From the NCBI GenBank assembly GCA_031002005.1, contig CM061919.1:220036739-220100738 (forward strand): a stretch of DNA of 64,000 nucleotides, written 5' to 3'. The translations under genes were made by a program, and so were the position numbers. The DNA is from Vandiemenella viatica (taxonomy: Eukaryota; Arthropoda; Insecta; Orthoptera; Morabidae). Every line of letters starts with the position of its first letter. Position 1 is the stretch's first letter. The notes beneath the pieces were generated by a model. It was not told the origin of the DNA, made no database searches, and was given only the letters and a program-made list of their open reading frames with translations. Shown piece by piece: positions 34,606-46,913 of the stretch.

Positions 34606-36790
34606 ATGTTTTTATGATTTAAATCATCCAAAGGATAATAAATAATTAGGAGAATTTGTTTCAAAACTAATTTCTAATGCTACAAGATCGAATAGAAATG
34701 AAAAAAAAAAAAACAAACGGAAAAAAAAAAAAAATATTTCGCGGGATGTGAGATCGAATTTAGGACAGGAGTCCCCGCTCAGGTACACACCGGTTTAACC
34801 TACACGGCTAAACCAATGTTATTAACAAACGGTCTTTCGTACAAGTATAAGTCATTCAGACACAATTATAAACTTTTTAATCCCCGATTTCTCCTATGCT
34901 GAGGCACACCAGGCAGAATTGCTTTAGGGCAAGAAACTAGAGGTGTCGTACTATTTACCAGACTTGTTCGTTCTACGATAGTGATTTCCACACTGAAAAC
35001 CTCTCGTAGTAAGATCACCAAGCCACTGATTAAAATATCGACTAATTTTTGTGGGTCAAGTGATTCTACGAAAGATGTTTTCTTCACTATATGTTCATAA
35101 AAATGGACCGTCTGTTTTGAATAGTTCCCCTCTCACCTCGAATGCCCAGTATTGAGAGCGGATTATTTCTCTGTCGGTCAAAGTCTGATACAGGCTATTC
35201 AGATATTTTAGAAAAACAACCACAGCCAGTCAAGTTTGTTAAAATGTAGAAAACAGGAAATAACTAGAATGAGAAATTTTCTATCTGATTAAAACCAAAT
35301 TAAATGAATTGATTTTTTAAATATTTAAAAAATTGTGTCTTATTACAAATGTGGCTAATTATTTTTTGTCAACAAATTAAAACCACGGTTTTTGATGATA
35401 TCTCGTGAAGTTTAAACATTAAAATTATTAAGATTATTTATTAATTTCTTTAGTTGTATATAACATTTTTTTATAACAAAACTTCGCGAGCCACCACAAA
35501 GCCGTGCTTTTAGCTAGTTTTAAATATTAAAATCATGCATTAAGACAGGAATTTTTCGGAATTCGACCCTTGAAGCTCAGAAATATTATACAGCGCGTTT
35601 TTGTGTCACGAGCTATTTATCTCCCTTGATATCTAATCTAAATAGATAAAGGAAATATCATTATAAAGATTAAGGTCTGTTCCGTGGTAACATCATATTT
35701 TAAGAAAGGAATTTTTCGGAATTCGACCCTTAAAGGGCAAAAGTAATAATTGTGAACGTCTTCCGTATGAGACAGTTCAAAGCCAAGCTGTTAGATAGCA
35801 GTAGCACATATCACAAAGAAATTAATAAACTGCTTCACTGGCGTCGACTTTTGTTATGTACCTATTACACTAAACACATAAACAATTGAAACAAATGAGG
35901 CGGATCTTCTTTCATCCTATTACGAATTTACAGTCTTACTATTCATTGCATTCGCGAAATTTTGGCACGGGTATTCTAGTAATTTCCACAGTGTGTCTAC
36001 CTTAAAAAATCTTGTATTAAAAAGGACTACATAATGATTGGAGTTTACTTTTAACAATCTTTTTTTTTTTTTAAATACCGTTAAATATTATTTAGTAAAA
36101 CATAAAAGCTCGTTTATTAATTTAGTGCATTGATTAAATTAATAACATTAATAAAAGTTTATTTTTTGATGTAATAAAGCTGGAATGATAAATTGGTTCG
36201 TTGGTAAAAGAAACGAATTTAGAATATAATTAAGAGAGACTCCAAGATTTTTACTCAGTCTGGCAAGCTGTTTTAAAAACTACTAAGCCTAAAGTTTGGT
36301 TTCTGGCGTTGCTAGGGATACTCTAATACGAAATCCAGTACAGTGACGTAAATACTGCGACTGTTTCAGACGCCCCCAGAGTTCAGTGGCTGACGGCGGA
36401 AGCAGCGGCGCTTCCTGGTTACTGGACACACAACGAGACCTTGTGGCTTCCAGTTCCCTTCCCAGACTTCGACCACACTCACTTCGACGGTAAGCAGAGT
36501 GTGTTGACAAGGTACTCAGTGTTTACTATTGCGTGCAGTTCAGTCCTGTCGCGGAAGCCATGTCAAAGATCTCGCTGGATGGTTCTTACAAATAATTCTG
36601 ATTGCTACTTAATTCATTAGATCTTTAACTAACAGATTTTTACCACCCAGTGATTTTTTTTCTTCTTTTACCAAAAGATGATAAACACAACCTATGAATT
36701 GAACCTTGAGTTTAATGAAGGAACAAAATGGCCGAATACACTTTATATCCTTTCTTATTTCGATGAAATCTTGATAATACACACTTGCGG
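34606..36790. other. mostly AT-rich, with a short direct repeat and a GC-rich patch
   Basis: A 30-base direct repeat (GGAATTTTTCGGAATTCGAC and flanks) lies at 35547-35572 and 35706-35731. A GC-richer patch at 36300-36560 has a 73-codon minus-strand open frame without a domain and may be the promoter-like end of a retroelement, but I cannot assign it. Confidence 0.4.
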
Positions 36791-36794
36791 ATAA

Positions 36795-37445
36795 AGCAAG
36801 ACTCGTCCAAAGATACTAATGCACATTACAAAACAATTACAGTGATTTAACTCCAACGAACAAATCTGCTTGACAACTCACAAACAATTGCCGAACATTT
36901 CTGTCAACTTCTGTTTTTGCTCACTCTTGCGACGAGCTTAAATAAGCGAAAGAGAAACATCCAAAACACAAGATGCATTTTATGTACGAACTTCCCCAAA
37001 ACTCTGGGATAAAGACAGGCAATTTAGTCCTTGCATTCCGATCCAAATACATAACTAAGAGTGCCGACATATGTTTCTAGAGCACTAACAATCCCACTGA
37101 CAATCAAAATCATACGAAAACAATTCAAACTAGTACAGAATCACTCACAATCATTAAGAAACATTTAAAAATTGAAATTTCGAGCTATTTACATGCATTT
37201 AAATATAAAATTGATAACATCAACCACTTCAAATAGCTGAAAATCGTCTTCAAAACACCGTGGCTTATATAAACATTTATAATTACAAGATTTCAAACGT
37301 CATACTACTTCTGATCACAGTACACATTATTTACACAGTCTCTTTCCTTAATTCACACGGAAAATATACAAATTAATACTTAATCAACTTTCAACTCTCT
37401 GTACTTAAAATTCATAAAAGGCTGAGTTTGAGGGTTGTTACAGTG
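36795..37445. repeat. 0.6 kb interspersed repeat, copy 2
   Basis: Homologous to 30640-31250: AGACTCGTCCAAAGATACTA, CCGACATATGTTTCTAGAGC, CACTTCAAATAGCTGAAAATC and the end GGCTGAGTTTGAGGGTTGTT. It carries about 40 extra bases relative to copy 1. Confidence 0.75.
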
Positions 37446-37637
37446 TCCTACTGACGAATGATGGGTACCGTTATTTCAGCTAGCCAAATTACTCTTTGCT
37501 GTCAATAACCATCATCTGAAAATTATATTTAACACCAAATCAAAACTATTATTAGGGGATGTTCGCATCTTAAGTCAGTGATCAGCGCTTCCATTTACTT
37601 TGTAAATCGGGTTTATTCACTATTTAGTCCCTTAAAC

Positions 37638-38274
37638 CAGTGGTTCCCAATTAGTTATTCCCGAGTATCACTTCAAGAAAGAACTCAACCTCGGATACCA
37701 CTTATAGCTAAAATTATAAATACAAAATAAAATTAGTTTGTATGGAGATATATCAAATTTTAATCCAATAATAAACTTCACAAAAATCAATAAATGTCCA
37801 AAATTGATATTCTAATAATAATTATAAGAGTGAATATCACAAATGTTTATTTAAATTTAATATGACAAATGAGCTCATTTCTCTTTGCGCAAATCTGAGA
37901 GATTTGGTTATTGCTTACTGAGTTTCAACCTTAAATCACTTTCAAGTTGAAGTCGGTCGCAATGTTTGGTCTTTGTGTTTATCATTTTTGAAAATTCGCT
38001 CTCGCAAAGGTAAATTTCGCAAAAAAGTAGTGGAAATGTTATTGTTACTTTGCTAACATGATAAATCTCTTTCATTTAACTACAGCAAAACAATAATATT
38101 ATTCACACAAACATACCACTTTGAGTGTCTTCAATTATATTTTGGAGATAATAGTGTTTGCGAATTTCTTTCAGTTATCTTAGTAATTACCTTAGCCAAG
38201 AGATTACCTCCCGTACTCCTTGAGGCAACCTCACGTACTCCTGGGGTACGCGTACCATTAATTGGGAACCACTG
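37638..38274 (-). mobile_element. decayed hAT transposon with C-terminal dimerisation remnant
   Basis: Perfect 8-bp target duplication CCTTAAAC at 37630-37637 and 38275-38282. Ends CAGTGGTTCCCAATTA and TAATTGGGAACCACTG. The minus strand (about 38025-37865) still reads SEFSKMINTKTKHCDRLQLE then SDLRLKLS, matching the hAT C-terminal dimerisation region, where CESxFS...K...R..L..DLR.ALS is typical. Stops follow. 637 bp, so most of the transposase has been deleted. Confidence 0.93.
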
Positions 38275-38409
38275 CCTTAAACGATATGGAAACTCGCTAG
38301 CTATTTACTGATCGGAGATCCATTTTGAGTAGCCGCAAACAACTTTTGACTTTAATCAAACGCTCAAGTAAGAAAGTATTAACAAACACTATCTTCTTTA
38401 CCGTTTTAG

Positions 38410-39977
38410 CATGGGCGCCGGGAGGGGGATGCACCCCTCTGCTATGAAAGATAATACACAGAAAAAGATTAAGAAATAAAAAATTTATTATTAAATTCAC
38501 TGTTTGAATAATAACGCAGGGTGCCTAGGTTGTTATCCAGTTTTGTTCAATACGTTGTCAATAAATTCAGTATCCTTAAATATAAGTGATAAACTGAGCC
38601 GTGCTCGGCTCTTGCTGTATCTTTGCCTTCTCTTCTCTTCCGCTCGGATTGTTTCCTCTTTCGTGTTCCCCCGCTAGAGAGCGCTGGGGCTCCTGGCGAT
38701 AGCGGGTATATATGTGGGGACACGGAACCGATGGGGAGTTAGTCTTGGTCAGTCTGCCAGCCAGTCAGTCAGTCGGAAGCAGAGTGCTTCCCTGTGTCGC
38801 CGTGACGCGGGAGGCCCGGTGGGGCGGCGGGGTCCGGGTTGGACCGGGCGGCCAGGGAGGCAGTCAGTCGGTCGGCCCTGAGTGGCCGTGAAGTTGGAGG
38901 CACGCGATCGGCATTCCGCTAATGTTTCCCGGAGTGATAGCGTTGCGGGACTAAGGAGGAAGCAGTCAGTGAAGCAGTCAACAGTCGATTGGTTATGCCT
39001 GGTATTTCTCGCAGTGGCCGTGACTCAGCTTGATGGTTTGACCGGGCCGCCCGTGGATTATACTTCTGGTGAATTGGTGGGTCCCTCGCGACCGTGCTTC
39101 GCCCACCTGCAGAGAGGGAATTTCTCCGATACACTCTTCACCGAGAGTGCTGTGCCGAAGCTTCGGGAACACCGTGGCGATCGACCCGGGTGGTACTTTT
39201 CGAGCTGAAACCTGCCTTCTCGCCCTAGGAGGGTATTGGAGGTAGTGGCCGTCAACTGCAACCACAAGTATCGCCTTCCGCCTCGTCGTTAGCGGTCTGC
39301 CTCAGCCATAAATTGTGTCTGGTCCTACTGGCAGAGTGTTAGATGCTGGTAGATGAGAACGAGCCGGTCTTGTTACTTCTGTTATTGATCTACGTGGAAT
39401 TGTCGGTGATTAGAGGATTATTCATACGTTAATCTACAAGATCGAGGCCGGTGTTATTTGACATTGTATTAGTCATTTTCTGTGTCAATTACTACTACCA
39501 GTGTGTCGCTTTCTACCTCGTCGTTAGCGGTCTGCTCAAATATAAAATTGTATTTGGCTAGTAGATTATTAAGAGCCAGTCTAGTTATTTTCTATAATTT
39601 GGTATAAGTAGGATTGTTTGTAATTATAAGGGTTATTCAAGGTATAAGTCGCAAGACCAAGGTTTGGTCCATAATATTATATCATTTTGTGATAACAAGA
39701 TTATTCATATCTTCGTTTGCAAGACCAGGATTGGTGGTATTTGATATTATAGTTGTAACATTTTCTGTAAGTTTCAGCATTATCATTAATAATTGTAATA
39801 AACCAATGTTTAAACAAGGCTTGAACTGCTAACCATGTTCCCACACACTTCCCACTGTATCCTTGTGGATAATTACTGTCTGTTAGTAGTAGTAGCACCG
39901 CCTCATAAACGTTACATATAATGTATAAAAAAAGATACAGATGCACCTTCCTTGAAGTAATCCTGCCGGCGCCCATG
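38410..39977. mobile_element. 8-bp-TSD MITE 'CATGGGCGCCGG', copy 1, split by a solo LTR
   Basis: Ends CATGGGCGCCGG and CCGGCGCCCATG, with an 8-bp duplication CGTTTTAG (38402-38409) / CGTTTTGG (39978-39985). The two halves match the intact 264-bp copy at 63544 (ACAGAAAAAGATTAAGAA, TTATTATTAAATTCACTG, GGTGCCTAGGTTGTT, AAAGATACAGATGCACC). The middle is occupied by the LTR at 38595-39905. Superfamily hAT or P by duplication length. Confidence 0.93.
38595..39905 (+). mobile_element. solo LTR of an LTR retrotransposon
   Basis: It begins TGAGCCGTGCTCGG and ends GCACCGCCTCA (TG...CA). The 5-bp target duplication is TAAAC at 38590-38594 and 39906-39910. A promoter-like TATATATG lies near 38709, followed by a GC-rich transcribed-type region; AATAAA lies near 39798. 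A diverged internal duplication (CTCGTCGTTAGCGGTCTGC at 39283 and 39520, each followed by a TTATTCATA...AAGA block) spans about 39280-39790. No internal retroelement genes are present, so this is an LTR left after LTR-LTR recombination, 1311 bp. Orientation is from the TATA and poly(A) signals. Confidence 0.88.
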
Positions 39978-39985
39978 CGTTTTGG

Positions 39986-40700
39986 TGAAGAAAAACTGGA
40001 ATAACTTCACTAACTTAGTTACGCCTGCAACTTCCTTATCACTTATTGTATCGTCACCGTCTGATTAACTGTCCATTGCTGATACACTATCTCATTCTCC
40101 ACAGTTATTCCTGTCTTCTTATTTCTCTGCGTAATTGGCTGCAAGGTTCCCATTGACTCACAGTGCTGCTTGACCCCGTGTATTTAGTCGCTCTACGGCG
40201 TTCGTAATTTTGCTTAAATCTGCCGTTTGGATATCACACTATCTTTACTGCTCCCCTCAGTAAGTTACTGTATTGGGCGATCTTCATCCTGTCCAAATTC
40301 GGGGACTCTGCTTCGAAAGATTTTCCCTCAAGCCTCGTCTCCAGAGTGGGTGGCTCATTGCAAGGTTCCTCCCCGCCGAAATCAAGGTCACTTTTAATTG
40401 TTGTTGAAATACGAGGCAAAAAAAAAAAAAAAATTATCTCAGTATTACATGGGAATATACGATGCTTACTCAAAATGTAGAGTTTGTGATCAAAACAGTA
40501 TTTATGTTGAGTTTATTTTTAATACGGTATTAAATTATAAATAATTATAAATTTATTTTTCTACCTCCGCTTCCGCTAAACCTCCGCGGAAACGGAGGTC
40601 AAGCACTGAACCTCCGCAGCCGTAGAGATGACCTCCGTTACAACGCTGGGTTATAGTCGTTATTGTGAAACGAAAGTTATTGTTGTAACCGAATTCATTT
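39986..40700. other. unassigned
   Basis: No exon or element. A short ACCTCCG-rich imperfect repeat lies at about 40562-40640. Confidence 0.4.
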
Positions 40701-40715
40701 CACTTACATGAATGC

Positions 40716-40868
40716 AGTACAGGATTAGCCACGTAGCAGGAGTTAGCAAATGTTACGGGCCTTGCACCTTCTGGTGAGCCTTCTTAGCTCTACAATTCCC
40801 CCGGACGGCGGAAACCAAGGGCCCCTCCACATTTGCTACGAGCCCCGCGCCGCTTAATCCGACTCTGC
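40716..40868. mobile_element. 8-bp-TSD MITE with GGATTA ends, copy 1
   Basis: Perfect duplication ATGAATGC at 40708-40715 and 40869-40876. It contains GGATTAGCCACGTAGCAGG, TAGCAAATG, CATTTGCTACGAGCCCCGCG and CTTAATCCG. Related copies lie at 46263 and 62928. Confidence 0.88.
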
Positions 40869-40876
40869 ATGAATGC

Positions 40877-42795
40877 TAAATTCCTCGCAAGTAGCTGAAT
40901 TACGGGAAGAACTATTGAATAAAAGTATTTCAACCTTTATCAGTATAGCAGCACAGTTTTATAGATATCTCAATAAAGTCGAAAATATAAGTAAAAATTT
41001 ATAAATATTGATTTTGTACCATCATCTTTAGGTATTATGAAATCTTTGTATGCACGTATGTTAGTACGGTATATGGTGTACCCGTATGTAAGGATTGTTG
41101 CGACCTGTTATTATTGCTCAATTTCTTAAAATTTTGCATATCATTTCCTTTCTCAATACTGCCTGTGCACCATGGAAGGGGTACTTCCAAAATTTATTTA
41201 AACAATCCACTATTTTCATGCGCATTATAATCATTTTTTTAAAAAACAGATAAAATTACTTCTAAGGCAATGAAACTTACATTTATTAACATAAAGAAGA
41301 ACAAGCAAAGGTGATATGGATTGTTCAGAGGGAATAACAAAAAAAAATCAATATCTTCATGATAGAAAACATCGATTGAAAGGAACAATGATATTGCAGG
41401 CCATATACGTATGAACAGGCGGAGAACACGAGTTCTTTCTCTGTTATGTGAATCAGGGGTTTCGCTTACGGGTTCCTATTGCACCATCCCCTGACTTTGT
41501 CTTTGCGGATGAAAAGGTTTTTTTTCCGGGTTTTAACATTAAAAATATAAACAACAACGTGTCTTAGTTTATAACAAACAATATTTTTTCAGTATGATTA
41601 CAGTCTTCGTTGGGAAGTGTAGCATCGTCCATGAATCTTCTCCTGAAGTTTCTGTACCTCACGCCCACAAATGTGGTAGTCGATGCACTATATTGAAATA
41701 CATGCATTCAACTACAAAACGTGCCGCGACCTTGCATTCCGTAGAGGGTCGCATAGCGAAGGGTTTCTACCGCTCGCACCGAGTTCCAGCAAACCAACGA
41801 AATAAAATATTGTTCCGGACAGTTTCTTAAACGTCTTATTAATAAATATTAAACGTCTGAAGAGCGAACCGCTTCATTACCCCCACTGTTCGTATTTTCG
41901 TAATTACGGAAGCTCACTTCGTAGAACATCCATTCACCTGAACTTTGATTGTCCACTTTGAGCCTTCAGGGGATCACCGAAAGACTTCAAAGACATTTCA
42001 AATGGAGCTTTACATTGGCTGTGTAGTATCCAATTTGAATTTTAACTATAATTTACTGTAAAATTATATTAGTGTGAAACAATGGTATATAATTGTATTA
42101 TTGATTAAGATAAATAAATAACTGCGTCACCCGAACTACCAAGTCACTATGTGGTTTCACTCCGAACCGTGTGCAACTCTGTTCCAAATAATTGTGAAGA
42201 GTTTCGAACAGAGGACCGGCTCAAGTTATAACTCGTGAACCAGTGATCACCTTGGTGCACACTTTTATTTATTTTCGGAGTTCATTATTCTGTCAGCTTT
42301 TAGTGTCTGTTTTATTACGCTAGATAAAATAGTTATTTATCAGTTCGATTTTATAGAAACAAAATGTGTTGGAAGCCTTTTTAGCAACTGCACCTCCATA
42401 ATCAAAAAAAATACGTCATCGACCAGTTAAAAATGAAACGATCAAACCATTGCTGACGTAACTAACTCTATGAAAACATGGTAAATCACAACTGCGATCT
42501 GGCTATGTAAAGACTGCAATACAATAAATCCTTACCGAATAACCTAAGTAGAATGAAACTGCTGGATACGGAGTGCAAATCAAAGAACAATAATTAATTC
42601 TTCATATAGTCGCAAAATATTTAGAATGTGTGAAGAAAATTGATATTAAAATTATCGAAAGTGATGCCGACAATTCATAATATCGAAAGTAGTATAAGTT
42701 TATCTTTCTGGTAAACTAACAATGTTCCTCTATAATGAAAGACATATTTCGAAGTTTTTAAATTATTACAAATAAAGGCATATTAAAAGATGGTC
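40877..42795. other. AT-rich stretch, nothing recognised
   Basis: About 1.9 kb within intron 1. The 78-codon open frame at 41594-41830 (+) has no domain or splice context. Confidence 0.45.
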
Positions 42796-42799
42796 TATC

Positions 42800-43018
42800 C
42801 AGGAAGGTGGGGGGCTACGGGGCTCAGGCCCCCCCCCAAAAAAGTATTTAGGCTCACCCCCGACATCGGTAATTTTTTAGATTTTGAGACTTTTTCCAAA
42901 CGAAATCCGCACAAGCCCCCCCCCCCCACCCAAACGAAATCCACTCAAGCCTACCCCCAACCCAAAATCCGCTCAAGCCACCCCCCCCCCCCCCACCAAA
43001 ATCCTGGATCCGCCACTG
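42800..43018. mobile_element. hAT MITE 'CAGTGGCGGATCC', copy 2 (inverted)
   Basis: The right end AATCCTGGATCCGCCACTG is the complement of the family start at 33002. The body has repeated CCAAACGAAATCCNCNCAAG units and C-runs. The left end is damaged. A partial flanking repeat GTCTATCC / GTCTATTC (right copy 43019-43026) supports the boundary. Confidence 0.78.
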
Positions 43019-43026
43019 GTCTATTC

Positions 43027-44588
43027 TATATACCTACGTTACGTAATATATTTAACAGCGTCCGCGAAAAGCTCTCATTAGCTGGATATTCTCCGTGGAC
43101 CGCTGTTTTGAAATCCCTAATTTTAACGATCCAAAAGTCTCGCGCTAGGGTTCTTCTACTTTCCCCAGGACACCTGACAATAACAAGTGATTGGTTTCGC
43201 CAGTATCTGAACAGACAGAGTAAAAAAAACCGTAGCTATCAGTTTCAGTGGACACAGATACTGTGATTGAACCTAATCCTTGTCACGGAGTTGATGGCCC
43301 TTCTCGCCGCCGAAGCGTGATACAACTAAGATCGCAGGGAAAGATGCCGTTGGATTGACCCATGATACTTTTTCGTCGTTTTGTTATTTAATTCGCACTT
43401 CGTTTACAGGATGTTCGAAGCTTCGACTTTCATAGGTACTGAAAAGCTACTGGAGACTTTAAACGTTAAGATTTTTGAAAACAGATAATTTTTAACATGA
43501 ATTCCAGTGCTCATATTATCGCATATAGAAGAGGTCACATTGCAAGAAATAGCTAGCAACAAGCGACAGTGTATAATTGCTTAGTTTAATAGCTTGTGAA
43601 ACACTTTGCAATTGTGCGGTAATAATTTACAGCTAATATCACTAGATGAAGGTGTTCCACTCTCTGAAAGTGCAATTAAAACACTCTCTCTGGCCAGCAA
43701 TATTTCACGGTGCCAGCAGCTCATACATTTTTCCCTTTCTGTTACGCATTTTGCTTCTATGCAGCGTTGAGTCGCTAGGCCTGCGGTAACTTAATTCTAG
43801 CCTCTACGCAGTGTACGCGCAAGCTGGTATGTGTAACCGCTCTGGAACATTGCTTCCTTCTTACATACTTCATTTCGCATTGCGTATTAACGTCAAAACT
43901 TCCTCTTCTCGTTGCAACGCAAAGGGTTACAAGTTATTTACGTTTTCGTAGCAAAGCTACGAGAGCAATTTAGCACATTCACAACGAGAGGCAGTTTGAA
44001 TCTGGTCTGTTAATTAGTTTATGCCATTATTACTTTCTTCTGTAGCAACAGACAGTAAATTTCTGTTAGAGAGAGAGATTTTGTTATATCCATTATCATT
44101 GCCATTATTCTGAGTGCGGTGAATCAAGCGTTTACAATTACAACTAATTAAAATGTCACACTTGTTAATTTTCGGTGCTTCCACCGTAGAGCAATTTAGT
44201 CCGTGCCTTTTTCTTAGTAACTCTTCTGAAGTGTGATTAGTGTATTAGGTTCTTGGCCTGTAGTTTACTCGTAGATCATTAAAATGTCAATAATTGTGGT
44301 AAAAACCATACAAAGTAACCAGAAATAAAATTTGTTATTTAGTATCCTTGCTTGCCTCAGATAAAGTATTTTTTGCTGGAAAGAATATTTCAAATAATAA
44401 CAATGAGGATATTACAACTCATTTCATTAACCCTTCCTTTTCTGTCTAAATGTATTGTGCTTATTAACCATTTTTATCTTTCATAACCGTATATAATTAA
44501 TACAGTTTTCATTAATTGATACCGTTTTCATTAATTCTTCGCTAACTACCCCCTATTATTGTCATTCAAAAATATATATTAATCTCAT
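43027..44588. other. intron 1 sequence, nothing recognised
   Basis: AT-rich to mixed sequence without element ends or exons that I could identify. Confidence 0.45.
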
Positions 44589-44596
44589 GATCAGAT

Positions 44597-45064
44597 CAAG
44601 GGCGTATCCAGGATCAGAACTAGGGGGGGGGGGAACATCAGAATTAGGGGGGGCAACTCATATTTTTTTCGAGGAAGTGGGGTGGGGGACTGAAACATGA
44701 CGATTACTTGCAAAGTAAAACTCAAACCTATTGAGGAAACTATTTTTATTATTGATTAACATAGTAATCCAAGTACCTACCATGCAGTTAATCAAGATCG
44801 TAACTCAGTTACAGTTTTTTATGTAAACATTAATCGTTTCGGATTCTCAGAAAAATTTTCAGTAACTTTATTTGTCAATATCTCACAGTGTACGTTCACG
44901 AAATTTCGATGCACACTCATCAGGCATAATCCAATCTTTCCTCTCCCATAGTGCTCCTGAGCCAGTTCTTCACTCGCCGAAACGTACTCAAGGCATCTTG
45001 ATTTTTCTTCTAGGGGGGAGGGCAGCAGCCCCCCCCCCCCTGCCCCTCGCTGGATACGCCCATG
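44597..45064. mobile_element. hAT MITE 'CAAGGGCGTATCCAGG'
   Basis: Ends CAAGGGCGTATCCAGG and GCTGGATACGCCCATG. The 8-bp duplication is GATCAGAT (44589-44596) / GATCAGAA (45065-45072). 468 bp with G- and C-runs next to each terminus. No transposase. Confidence 0.9.
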
Positions 45065-45608
45065 GATCAGAACTTAAATAATAGTTGGAGTAGGGAAAAA
45101 AGGAGTTTACTAAATAGTGTACTCGTATTCGTCACAAGGATTGCATGTACTGTCACTGTTAATTATCACAATTTGCTAATAGCCGTAATTCTTTTCGGAA
45201 TCGAAAAATTAAAATGATTATCGTATCACTAATCATGTGTTGGGAAAATTTATGAATTCGACCGGGTGACATACTTAGAAACTTTTTTATAATCGTATCG
45301 CTTCTTTGGCAGGGAGATCCCCGAGAAGATGAGTTCTGCCGCATGGTGGTAGAGTTTCAAGTGCCATGGTCTTCCGCCTCAGAAATACTCTATCGGAAGA
45401 AGTGATGTGTTGCCCTGTGTCTAAGAAACGTGTAATTATGGTCTATGTGTAACAGATGTTTATATATATATATACATAGAAATCTGTATTTTATGCGCCG
45501 AGGTAGGGGATCTTGATGATTGCGGGGAACCACATAAAAACTGGAATCAGGACGAGCGGTACGTGGGTGCCTGATCCCATGGTACCTCCACGTTGTACGG
45601 TACCTTAT

Positions 45609-46898
45609 GGGACGTCGATTAATTACTTGAGGTGTTTTTCCGAAATTTTGGACCCCCCACCCGTGGTGAGATTTGGTGATATCTGGTTGGATGCCCCCCC
45701 CCCTCTTTATGATATGAGATGTTGAGTACCTTCCCCCCCCCCTCCCTGCTGACCGATCTCGTAGTTTTTTGAGACCCTTTTTTTAGCTCTCTTGCTTCCT
45801 AGGGCTGTTAACTCCTCCCCCCACCCCCCCTCCAAAGTGGGTATCGGCGACATTTGTAGACATTTTTCTTAGTTCTACCGTTCTTCAGGAAATTAAAAAG
45901 ATGATTTGAAATTTCCATCGGCTTCCCCCCCCCCCTTTCTCTTGGTGAAATTTCGCCATGAAGCTAGGTTAAGTGACTCAGTTTGCAGACTATCCACCTA
46001 TAGCTTCCTACTTTTAATAAAAGATTCGAAGGCCGTCAGATTGCCAGTCTGGTTAGCTTTGCTATATGGGTAATTAAATCAATCACGGCCAAAAGACACA
46101 AGCATGGAGCAGATCAAAACACATACACACGTGCCAGCATTCACAGTTCACAAAAGTTGTATTACACTTATAGTACATCATCCAAAAGCAAGCCAACAGA
46201 CACTATATCTAGATTTCACCACCGAAGAATGCTGGTTTCCAGTATAAATATGTAGGAAACAGTACCGGATTAACCACGTAAGCAGGAGGTAGCAAATGCT
46301 ACGGGCCTCGCGCCTCCTTTTTTTTTTAGCTCTACGATTTTGCGCCGGAGGGCAAAAATCTGGAAAGTTTAGGGCCTCTTCTTCACATCATTTGCTACGG
46401 GCTCGCGCTGTCTTAATCTGGTCCTGGTAGGAAACAGTGAGGAGTAGCCCCGTTTTTGTTCATCAAATAGTTTAAAGGGTGCAGCACCATAGCAGTTCAC
46501 AAAATCAGTCTACAGCAGGTCTTGCTCTTTAAACCGGCGTACACACCGTGTCCACAAAGTCCACAAAATACTGTTTCACTGTCCGCACATTATTCTATTC
46601 AGCGTAATAACGAGAATACCGCGATAGCGAATCATTACAGCGCACACGTTGAACACACGAGACCGGCGACCATCTTAACGTAACCCCACGATCCGCTAGA
46701 CTTTGTATTACCATGGGGGGGGGGGGTCCGGCGAAATCTCACCAACAGGGAGGGGGGGGGACAACAGAAATCTCAAATGAGGTTTTGAAAATTTTTGTTG
46801 GGCTGTAGAGTTAAAAAAAAAAGTTGTGAAGGCGATTTATAGGGGAGGAGGGTCCGGAAATCCAGAAAAAACACCTCACGTAATTTATGGATGCACCC
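45609..46898. mobile_element. element(s) with GGGACGTC...ACGTAATTTATGG ends
   Basis: The left end GGGACGTCGATTAATTACTT and the right end CACGTAATTTATGGATGCACCC resemble the MITE at 2376. It could be one 1.3 kb element or two broken copies facing each other. The interior has many C-runs and a nested MITE at 46263. Confidence 0.5.
46263..46429. mobile_element. 8-bp-TSD MITE with GGATTA ends, copy 2
   Basis: Perfect duplication GGAAACAG at 46255-46262 and 46430-46437. Ends TACCGGATTAACCACG and CTTAATCTGGTCCTGGTA. 167 bp. Confidence 0.9.
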
Positions 46899-46913
46899 AT
46901 GTACAGGGCCGGC

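Noticed and set aside
36289..36510. 73-codon minus-strand open frame
   Set aside because: Compositionally GC-rich but no recognised motif or splice sites; kept only as a GC-rich patch in an unassigned stretch.
38882..39208. 108-codon open frame in a GC-rich patch
   Set aside because: It lies wholly inside the solo LTR and reflects GC-rich composition; overlapping frames on the other strand are similarly open.
42790..43266. 158-codon Pro/Lys-rich open frame
   Set aside because: The proline-rich half is translation of MITE C-runs at 42800-43018.
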